Position numbers and translations under genes: made by a program
Shown here: piece by piece, positions 1-5,353 of the stretch
Layout of the letters: each line of letters starts with the position of its first letter
Position numbering within the stretch: position 1 is the first letter of the stretch
Notes under the pieces: model-generated
Databases searched by the model: none
The model's input: only the letters and a program-made list of their open reading frames with translations
Told to the model about the DNA's origin: nothing
Source of the DNA: DASXTB01 sp036505615
Lineage (GTDB): Bacteria > Acidobacteriota > UBA6911 > JACQSX01
Length of the DNA: 6,177 nucleotides
Assembly (NCBI GenBank): GCA_036505615.1
Contig: DASXTB010000391.1
Span: forward strand, 1 to 6,177
Direction: 5' to 3'

Positions 1-241
1 TCAACCAACAAACCCAGCCACCGGCCCAGGCAACAACTTAGTTCCCGACCTCACAAGAAACTCTTCCTCGCCGCGCTACTCACTCTCCAACCGTCAATCC
101 CAAGCAAGGCTTTTTCAACACCTACAGGCGTTTACACTCACTACCGACCCGCCCAGCTCGCGCTGGTTACTGGGCCCAGATTAAGCCTAGTTGTGATGTA
201 AGTTGTTGTTGGAAGACTTCAGTCCGCGATTGGGTCCCGAA
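1..241. other. Left-edge region without a supported gene
   Basis: This stretch lies downstream of the last gene of the left operon. Two plus-strand frames are open from the window edge, ending at TAA 182-184 and TAA 199-201. Either could in principle be the tail of a convergent gene. The first one (about 60 codons, rich in Pro, Ser and Asn) has nearly equal G+C at all three codon positions, which argues against coding, and neither frame has a recognisable domain. A 10-bp palindrome, CTGGGCCCAG, lies at 170-179, and a small CCAGC/GCTGG hairpin at 153-166. No hairpin followed by a T-run is visible that would serve as an intrinsic terminator for the minus-strand operon. Confidence 0.5.
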
Positions 242-1021
242 TCAAGGAGTAAATCCCCTCCAGAGTTCAGCGACCAAAGCGGGCTTCGACACCCACTGAA
301 ATCGAATGGGGTCCCGCTCAAATTGTGAGTAGAGCGGATTGCCTCGCTCAATCCCAAAAGATTTGTAGTCACGCGGGGTGCAGATGATCAGGTCGCTTTT
401 CTCGTAGTTCGGATTCGGCTCCCAGTAGATTTCGCTCTTGGCGTTGAGAAGCGCATACCAGGCGAGGCCATGCCGGCGGCGAACCTCGTCGTACTGGAAT
501 CCGTACTCGCGATCGCACAGCGCGCCGAAGGTCAAATGCTCTTCGGGTTCGGCGCTCATGCTGGTGTGGGCCCACCCAGGCGGAACTACTACGATGTCCC
601 CCGGGACGGCCTTCACGGCAAAGCAGCGGCCTGGCTGATCGGCTGCGAACTCCTGCATGTAGACAAACGCCTTTCCAGCCCAGATTTCATAAATCTCCGG
701 AGGCGCCCATCCGCTGTGAGAGGAGATTTTGTGGACGTGTCCTTGGCTCCGAACCACCTCGTCGCCCAGCCGACCCTTGGCGTAAGTCACGGCGCCAAAC
801 AAGAGCATCCGCTGCTGAAGTTCCTGGCGGTGGAGCCGCTTGCCGACGTCCATCGCGATTGCATAAACCGGATCAGGGCCAGCGGCTTGTGGATCGCGCA
901 GGGCGGGGCGCAAAGTAGCCAGCGAACGTAGCTCAGACTGAGGACCGAATGTAGTCTTGCCAAATTTGAAGCCGAGCGGTTGCGAGGTAACGTTGATATC
1001 AAATCCCGGATCAAAGTTCAC
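242..1021 (-). CDS. Cupin-type (archaeal-type) glucose-6-phosphate isomerase
   Basis: Predicted to interconvert glucose-6-phosphate and fructose-6-phosphate in the cytoplasm. It belongs to the metal-dependent cupin PGI family best known from archaea such as Pyrococcus, which is unrelated to the classical PGI. Counting from the GTG start (259 residues), the first cupin motif is GHVHK with His95 and His97, followed by Glu109 in PPEIYE. The second motif is PGDIVVVPPGWAH with His152. These match the four metal ligands of the family (two His, Glu, His). The following EYGFQYDEV stretch resembles the conserved region after the cupin core. The protein is longer than the roughly 190-residue archaeal enzymes: there are extra residues between the His pair and Glu109, and a tail from about residue 193 rich in aromatic and charged residues. 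A GTG start at 1021 is chosen over the ATG at 1057 because it forms a GTGA overlap with the upstream stop and has a good ribosome-binding site. It is the last gene of the operon. The family call is firm; activity is inferred. Confidence 0.82.
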   Translation of the reverse strand: MNFDPGFDINVTSQPLGFKFGKTTFGPQSELRSLATLRPALRDPQAAGPDPVYAIAMDVGKRLHRQELQQRMLLFGAVTYAKGRLGDEVVRSQGHVHKISSHSGWAPPEIYEIWAGKAFVYMQEFAADQPGRCFAVKAVPGDIVVVPPGWAHTSMSAEPEEHLTFGALCDREYGFQYDEVRRRHGLAWYALLNAKSEIYWEPNPNYEKSDLIICTPRDYKSFGIERGNPLYSQFERDPIRFQWVSKPALVAELWRGFTP

Positions 1022-2769
1022 GAGCCAATCCTCACCGAGGCACGAATGGTGGCGCATTTTGTGTCGGAGTTCAGGGGACGGACTCTATATTTCTCGACCG
1101 CGGCAGGCACGATAAAAGTCTCCGCATAGTGCACGACGAACTCGTCAAACGAATGATCCGGGCTGTCAATCACGGCGGCTTTCCCTTCGACCAGATTCAG
1201 CACATGTACGCTGCCCCGATTTTCGTGGATGACAGCGCTCTCAAACCAATGCCTCCTGGTCTCGATAAACTCGCTCGCGTGTAGCCCGGTTCTTTCTTCT
1301 TTCCAACCAGGACCGCGGGATACCTCGCAGATACGGTTAATAAGGTTGTCCTTCACCCACTCGGTGTCGCGGTCCCACTGAATGTTGGCGAGGCCATGCT
1401 CGAGGTGAATAGGACGAGGTTTTCCGTCCAAGCCCGGCCTGCCCCAATCCCATAGCTTGAAAGTAAAAATGTACGGCGTGGCACTGATTTCCAGGACCAT
1501 GCTGTTGCGGCCGGAACAGTGAATAGTCCCGGCAGGAATCAGAAAGTGGTCATGCCGCCGGGCGGGCCACTTGTTCACATATTTATCGGCATCAAACCAG
1601 GTTCCATCCTCCTGCGCCCGGCGGAGTTCCATTTCCATTTGTTGCCGGTCTATATTCGACTTGACTCCTAGATAGACGGAGGCATCGGGCGCAGCATCCA
1701 GGAGGTAGTAACTCTCGTCCTGAGTGTAAGCAAGGCCGAACTTTTCCTGGATGTATTCGGCCAGCGGATGAACCTGCAGCGACAGATTTCCCCCGTCCAT
1801 CGTATCCAGGAAATCGAAGCGTATAGGAAATTCCGTGCCGAATCGCTCATGCACCGCATCGCCCAAAAGCTCGCGAGGATGCTGAAAAACCAGATTGATT
1901 GCCGGAACTTCGATCACTACACTCCCAAACTCGAACCGGAGCGAGTTCTCTTCGGGAACGCAATCGAAGCACCAGGCATAGTTTGGAGATTCGGCATCCA
2001 GGCCACAGACTTCCCGCATCCACTGCCCTCCCCAGGGACCGGGATCGAAGAACGGAACTACCCGAAAAGGCCTGCTGGTAGCGAGTCTAAGAGCGGCGCG
2101 GAAAGCATCGCCGGTCACCATCTTCGGTGTGTGGGGATCTGTCGTGTCGAGCAGAAAATCCATCTTATTCAGCAATTCTTTCTTGATGCGGTCCGCCATG
2201 CGCCAATCGAGGAAGTAGCCACGCTTGTAGCGCAGACCCGATGATTCATGCCGATTTTCAATTGCCAGATTGAAAATCTTGTTGCTTCGCTGCCTCTGCT
2301 GGATTTCCCAGCGGGGCAGATCGGCATAAATGAGAATGTCAGGATTCGGCTCAATCAGAGAGGTACCAGTGCCAATGACAAGAGTTACATCGTCGGGGTT
2401 GCGGGCTAGTTGCTGGCGTAATAACGCGGTGCGAACCGGATCTAAGAAATCCTTGATGATAAAGCCGTTCATCCTACCGAATACCGGATCGTCGGTCAGC
2501 TCCCGCGATGTCATCGCTTCAATGTCTCGTGGAGACTTGTAGCCGTCTCCCACCCGCACGAGCTGAACCGGCGCCAAAGCTTCAATAAATGCAGCCGAAA
2601 TTTCATCTTCGAAGACGCCGGGGTAACACTCAATCGCTAACCGCCGTGCACCCTTGGAAACCTGGCCGCGGATGTGCTCAACAATGGAGCTCCACCCCTG
2701 CCAGGCACAGTTCCTGGCAGACTGCACCGGTATCGCGGGGAACTTGTCATATTCGGAGATCCTGCTCAT
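1018..2769 (-). CDS. Class I mannose-6-phosphate isomerase with N-terminal kinase-like domain
   Basis: Predicted to interconvert mannose-6-phosphate and fructose-6-phosphate in the cytoplasm. The isomerase part spans about residues 232-583. It begins with the FDPGPWGGQWM block (241-251) and carries the zinc ligands of type I enzymes: Gln332 and His334 in LSLQVHP, Glu352 in DESYYLL, and His417 in IPAGTIHCSG, followed by VLEIS. A C-terminal cupin-like barrel ends near ETFIVPAAVEKY (550-561). Residues 40-230 are extra relative to ManA proteins of about 320-390 residues. They read as a P-loop-kinase-like fold of uridine kinase type: LAIECYPGVFEDEI sits where a Walker A would be but lacks GK[ST], VIGTGTSL (131-138) sits at the usual VxxEG strand, and ILIYADLPRWEIQQRQR (145-161) resembles the Asp-then-Arg-rich lid segment. 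The ATG at 2769 overlaps the kinase stop as ATGA, with no strong Shine-Dalgarno sequence, which fits translational coupling. The isomerase call is strong; the N-terminal domain role is unknown. Confidence 0.85.
   Translation of the reverse strand: MSRISEYDKFPAIPVQSARNCAWQGWSSIVEHIRGQVSKGARRLAIECYPGVFEDEISAAFIEALAPVQLVRVGDGYKSPRDIEAMTSRELTDDPVFGRMNGFIIKDFLDPVRTALLRQQLARNPDDVTLVIGTGTSLIEPNPDILIYADLPRWEIQQRQRSNKIFNLAIENRHESSGLRYKRGYFLDWRMADRIKKELLNKMDFLLDTTDPHTPKMVTGDAFRAALRLATSRPFRVVPFFDPGPWGGQWMREVCGLDAESPNYAWCFDCVPEENSLRFEFGSVVIEVPAINLVFQHPRELLGDAVHERFGTEFPIRFDFLDTMDGGNLSLQVHPLAEYIQEKFGLAYTQDESYYLLDAAPDASVYLGVKSNIDRQQMEMELRRAQEDGTWFDADKYVNKWPARRHDHFLIPAGTIHCSGRNSMVLEISATPYIFTFKLWDWGRPGLDGKPRPIHLEHGLANIQWDRDTEWVKDNLINRICEVSRGPGWKEERTGLHASEFIETRRHWFESAVIHENRGSVHVLNLVEGKAAVIDSPDHSFDEFVVHYAETFIVPAAVEKYRVRPLNSDTKCATIRASVRIGS
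1029..1033 (-). promoter_or_regulatory. Ribosome-binding site that decides the cupin PGI start
   Basis: On the minus strand GAGGA lies 7 bases upstream of the GTG at 1021-1019, within the end of the upstream reading frame. The GTG overlaps the upstream TGA as GTGA (1018-1021). Good spacing plus the overlap favour this start over the in-frame ATG at 1057, which would add 12 residues and a 40-base overlap. Confidence 0.6.
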
Positions 2770-3704
2770 TGCGATTCAGTCTCGAACAGCGGAACAGCGC
2801 CAATCAATGAAGCGCGGTCCATCAAGGTGGCAGCTCGAACCATGACCTTTCCCCATGGTGTCCAGGCATGACGATGGATGTACTCAGACATGGCGGGAAG
2901 TATCTCTTGCGCAGAGTTCATAACCCCGCCTCCCAGTATGAGGACTTCGGGGTCATAGGCATGGACCATTGAGACTGCACCAGCGGCCCATACTTCGATG
3001 CAAGCATCGCGGACCGCCAGAGCACAAGCGTCGCCTTCGGCTGCGATTTGGAACAGGCGCTCAAAGCTGATACATGGCAGCGCCGCTAAGAGGCTCCCCT
3101 CAAACAGTGGATGTGCGGAGCAAATCGCAGGCAGCGACCAACTGGATGCCTCAGCTTCCACGCAACCAATATTCCCGCAGGCGCAGATACGCCCTTTATG
3201 GTTTACTCCCAGATGACCGCCCAGGCAGCCCGCCTGAAAGTGTTTCCCTCGCAGTAGCTTGCCATCGATCATAGCCGCGCCGCCAACTCCCGTGCCGAGT
3301 GTCAGCATGACGATGTCATTTGATCGACGACCGGCCCCTGCGTACCATTCCCCCAACAAAGCAGTTCGGGCATCGTTTTCAAGACGAAGGGGAAGATTGA
3401 ATTCGGATTGCGCCCAGCCGGCCAGGTCAAATCCTGCAGAGTCACTATACTTGTCGTTGCTGCTTAGAATCTGACAGCGTTTTGAGTCCACAATACCGCA
3501 GAAGCTGAATCCAATACCGCGACAGCAATCGGATTTAGGACAACCGGCCAACAACTGCTGCATTGCCCCGGTCAGAGCAGAAACTAAGGCCTCAAGAGTT
3601 GAGGTGCCTCTAGCAGGTAAAGCTTTGCAATCGAGTATGCGTGTTCCCGAAACCAGAGCACAGGCAGCGTGGCTCCCTCCAACGTCAACCGCTAGTATGC
3701 TCAT
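2766..3704 (-). CDS. ROK-family sugar kinase
   Basis: Predicted ATP-dependent hexose 6-kinase in the cytoplasm; the glucose, mannose, fructose or allose type cannot be separated from sequence alone. Of its 312 residues, DVGGSH (7-12) is the phosphate-binding motif, END (109-111) holds the catalytic Asp111, and GTGVGGA (137-143) is the second phosphate/adenosine loop. The ROK zinc motif is present as His164 plus CACGNIGC (Cys174, Cys176, Cys181), and ILGGG (256-260) is the C-terminal glycine-rich loop. There is no N-terminal helix-turn-helix, so it is a kinase and not a ROK repressor. The usual ExGH sugar-binding motif reads LGGH (161-164), so the Glu that normally contacts the sugar is missing. 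The start is fixed, because an in-frame TAA lies three codons upstream. It is the first gene of the operon, directly ahead of two hexose-6-phosphate isomerases, which supports a C6 kinase role. Confidence 0.85.
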   Translation of the reverse strand: MSILAVDVGGSHAACALVSGTRILDCKALPARGTSTLEALVSALTGAMQQLLAGCPKSDCCRGIGFSFCGIVDSKRCQILSSNDKYSDSAGFDLAGWAQSEFNLPLRLENDARTALLGEWYAGAGRRSNDIVMLTLGTGVGGAAMIDGKLLRGKHFQAGCLGGHLGVNHKGRICACGNIGCVEAEASSWSLPAICSAHPLFEGSLLAALPCISFERLFQIAAEGDACALAVRDACIEVWAAGAVSMVHAYDPEVLILGGGVMNSAQEILPAMSEYIHRHAWTPWGKVMVRAATLMDRASLIGAVPLFETESQ

Positions 3705-3741
3705 CTGTTTTTATTTTATGCTCGCTGTTCCACAAAGGAAA
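3704..3741 (-). promoter_or_regulatory. Possible promoter with start site at the ROK kinase ATG (leaderless)
   Basis: On the minus strand TAAAAT (3718-3713) resembles a -10 box (5 of 6 matches to TATAAT). Exactly 17 bases upstream sits TTTCCT (3741-3736), a weak -35 (3 of 6). A transcript starting about 7 bases after the -10 would begin at or next to the A of the ATG at 3704. The ATG has no Shine-Dalgarno sequence, only an A-rich stretch, which would fit a leaderless mRNA. The -35 match is poor, so this is tentative. Confidence 0.35.
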
Positions 3742-3743
3742 CG

Positions 3744-3760
3744 TCGAGGATATCCATCGA
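3744..3760. promoter_or_regulatory. Near-palindrome just upstream of the putative operon promoter
   Basis: TCGA-GGATATCC-A-TCGA is a perfect 8-bp palindrome flanked by TCGA on both sides, with one unpaired base. It lies immediately upstream of the proposed -35 box of the ROK operon, a position suited to an activator or repressor. No known regulator consensus is recognised, and short palindromes of this size do occur by chance. Confidence 0.25.
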
Positions 3761-3832
3761 AGACGAATCCTAAACGGACAATCGAAAGTCGAGTCGGCCA
3801 TCAGGAAAATGATTTTTCTCGAAGCCAAAGTA

Positions 3833-3852
3833 AAGGAAGGCTTCCTTGGAAG
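3833..3852. repeat. Alternating GGAAG/CTTCC inverted repeats
   Basis: AAGGAAG-G-CTTCCTT (3833-3847) is a perfect 7-bp inverted repeat around one central G. It is followed at once by GGAAG (3848-3852), so three copies of the same half-site alternate in orientation. It lies about 130 bases upstream of the ROK kinase start. It could be an operator or simply a chance purine/pyrimidine symmetry. Confidence 0.25.
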
Positions 3853-4174
3853 GTCCAGCAACCTGAAAACGTTGGCGTTGTTTGCATGCAGGCAAAGGGA
3901 TGCGTCCTAATCCCTATCTCGCTCGGCTATGACAATATTGACTCGCCTGCGGCTCGTCGTGGGGAGTCCGGATCGACCGCTGGTTTCGTCTGCGATTGCT
4001 GTGAGGAGGAACTTGCCGGTGCTCTGCGGTACAAGAAACTCGATGGAATAACTCCGGGCTCAGTCCGTCAATGCCGCCGGTCGCTGAAGGAGGCACAGAT
4101 TGTGACCGAGCAGTGGCGGGTGGAATAAAACACGGAACGCCCACACTCGGCGCTGACTCAGTTTCGCAGTCCAG

Positions 4175-4197
4175 GTTGTGATGTAAACTCTCACAAC
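4175..4197. repeat. Perfect 7-bp inverted repeat GTTGTGA-N9-TCACAAC
   Basis: The arms at 4175-4181 and 4191-4197 are perfectly complementary, with an AT-rich 9-base centre. The half-sites look like CRP-type TGTGA/TCACA, but the spacing is 9 and not 6, so it is not a canonical CRP site. It could be an operator for a distal promoter of the ROK operon or a weak hairpin. A repeat of this size can arise by chance in a region this long. Confidence 0.25.
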
Positions 4198-4241
4198 GCT
4201 TGGTACAAAAGGTCGGTAACCTCAGACGGGCGGGTTAGGAG

Positions 4242-4264
4242 ATAGAGCGGTCAGGTCGCTCTAT
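4242..4264 (-). terminator. Strong hairpin just after the TPR gene, terminator-like without a T-run
   Basis: ATAGAGCG-N7-CGCTCTAT forms a perfect 8-bp stem with a 7-base loop, starting about 20 bases after the TPR stop codon. No T-run follows on the minus strand (TCC follows), so it is not a classical intrinsic terminator. It may protect the 3' end or work with Rho. The position makes a 3'-end role likely. Confidence 0.45.
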
Positions 4265-4285
4265 TGGATACGGGCCCGCGACGAG

Positions 4286-5353
4286 TCATGGTGGGGATTG
4301 CGGCTGGGTTACGGCGTTCTGCAGTCTCCGGAATTCCTGCAGTTCTTTGTCCGCGTCGCCGGTCTTTCCTTGCTTGCGATAAAGACTTGCCAAGCCGAAA
4401 TGCGCCTGGGCCGCGAAAGGGCCGTCCCTTTCAATGTTAAGCAGGTCCGTCCAAGCTTTTTCTGCGGCTGCTGCGTCAGCCGCCAGCAAAGAGGCCTTTC
4501 CCAGCGAGTAGAGTGTTTCCGGCATACCCGGCTGCAATTGATTAGAACGTTGCAGTTCCTGCTGTGCCTCGCGCGCCTTTCCCTGCTGCAGCAAGGCATA
4601 TCCGAGCCGATAAGAAGTTTCCGCATTGCCGGGTTGCAGTGTTGCCTCGGCGCGGAATTGCTCTTCCGCCTGGGGCCAACGCGAAGTCGCGGCATAGACA
4701 TGTCCAAGCCCCAGGTGAACATCGGGTATATCTGGACGGATTCGCAGCGCCTCTTGATAGTGCTTTTCCGCATCCGCCATCTGCCGTAGGGCAAAATACT
4801 TTTCGGCAAGAGCCTGATGGGCTCGCGCGGAATCGGGATAGGCGGCCAACATCGTGTCGATCGATTGTTTCGACAGCAGGCCGCTCGCACGGGCCAAGTA
4901 ATAAAGCAAGTCCTGATCGCTGGGGTGCTTCTGCAGTGCGGCTTGCAGGTTCGCCACGGCTTCCGCCAGTTTTCCACTCTCGAGCTGTGCGATGCCGAGG
5001 GAAGCTAGCTCCTGAACCTGCTTCAGGTGCGGAATTGCCTCTTCAGCATAGCCTTGGGCAAGGAGTGCATATCCGAGCAAGCGGTGTGCCGGCGCAAAAT
5101 TCGGGTTCAGCTCCAATGCCCGTTTCAAGGGAGGGATAGCCGCGCGGTAGTCATGATCCTCCATACAGGCTTGGCCGAGATCAAAAAAACCTTCTGCGAA
5201 GGAGGGCTCAAGTTCGGTGACTTTGCGGAATTCCGCGATCGCAACATTGAAGCGCGCTTGCTTTTCTGCCTGGCGTCCTGCTTCAAGGTGTGGCAACGCT
5301 TCCGGCGAGAGCGTCTGCCACGCTAACCAGAGGGTGAGGATTGTTCCTATCAC
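4286..5353 (-). CDS. Tetratricopeptide-repeat protein
   Basis: This 355-residue protein is almost wholly TPR: repeats fall at about 18-49, 52-85, 86-115, 116-144, 176-209, 210-243, 244-277, 278-311 and 314-346, with typical Gly/Ala/Pro spacing such as LGHVYAATSRWPQAEEQF. The first 15 residues are hydrophobic (ILTLWLAW), suggesting a weak signal peptide or membrane anchor and so probably an envelope or periplasmic location. Residues 106-125 look compressed, with the normal turn between two repeats missing, and 145-175 is a non-repeat linker. The start is GTG, chosen because it overlaps the upstream stop as GTGA and has GGAG 5 bases upstream. It sits directly behind the FG-GAP/ASPIC gene. TPR domains bind proteins, so a scaffold or assembly role for the neighbour is an inference; the sequence shows no enzymatic motif. 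Confidence 0.85.
   Translation of the reverse strand: MIGTILTLWLAWQTLSPEALPHLEAGRQAEKQARFNVAIAEFRKVTELEPSFAEGFFDLGQACMEDHDYRAAIPPLKRALELNPNFAPAHRLLGYALLAQGYAEEAIPHLKQVQELASLGIAQLESGKLAEAVANLQAALQKHPSDQDLLYYLARASGLLSKQSIDTMLAAYPDSARAHQALAEKYFALRQMADAEKHYQEALRIRPDIPDVHLGLGHVYAATSRWPQAEEQFRAEATLQPGNAETSYRLGYALLQQGKAREAQQELQRSNQLQPGMPETLYSLGKASLLAADAAAAEKAWTDLLNIERDGPFAAQAHFGLASLYRKQGKTGDADKELQEFRRLQNAVTQPQSPP

Larger units (their letters stand above)
3705..4285. other. 580-base intergenic region between the two gene groups
   Basis: No convincing gene is seen. One plus-strand frame is open to TAA 4126-4128; from its ATG at 3886 it would encode 80 residues with a CDCC cluster, but it has no ribosome-binding site, no recognisable domain and only a weak codon-position signal. 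The region contains the putative ROK promoter and near-palindrome at its left end, inverted repeats at 3833-3852 and 4175-4197, and a hairpin at 4242-4264. No tRNA arms or riboswitch core could be recognised by eye. Confidence 0.5.

Noticed and set aside
108..128. CTTTTTCAACACC resembles the end sequences seen near some transposase genes
   Set aside because: No inverted partner, target duplication or transposase remnant is visible in the window.
470..931. Long plus-strand open frame of 153 codons
   Set aside because: It is antisense to the cupin PGI gene, whose family motifs are clear; the plus-strand protein has no recognisable features.
3907..3935. Minus-strand TTGTCA (3935-3930) as a possible -35 of a distal ROK promoter
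   Set aside because: The best -10 at suitable spacing (GATTAG) matches only 3 of 6 positions, and it lies about 200 bases from the gene.
3604..4128. Plus-strand open frame of about 175 codons across the ROK gene start and the intergenic region
   Set aside because: Its first part is antisense to the ROK gene. The intergenic part (80 residues from ATG 3886) has no ribosome-binding site, no recognisable domain and a weak codon-position signal.
4087..4128. AAGGAGG followed 8 bases later by GTG and an 8-codon plus-strand frame
   Set aside because: The frame is too short to support as a gene, and a purine-rich match of this kind is common by chance.
190..4186. The 12-mer GTTGTGATGTAA occurs at 190-201 and 4175-4186, in the gaps on both sides of the sugar operon
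   Set aside because: About one 12-base repeat pair is expected by chance in a window of this size, and the similarity does not extend into the flanks.
4309..4977. Second minus-strand open frame of 222 codons inside the TPR gene
   Set aside because: It is a shifted-frame shadow of a TPR gene whose repeats are unambiguous; the alternative product is rich in Arg, Cys and Trp and lacks family features.
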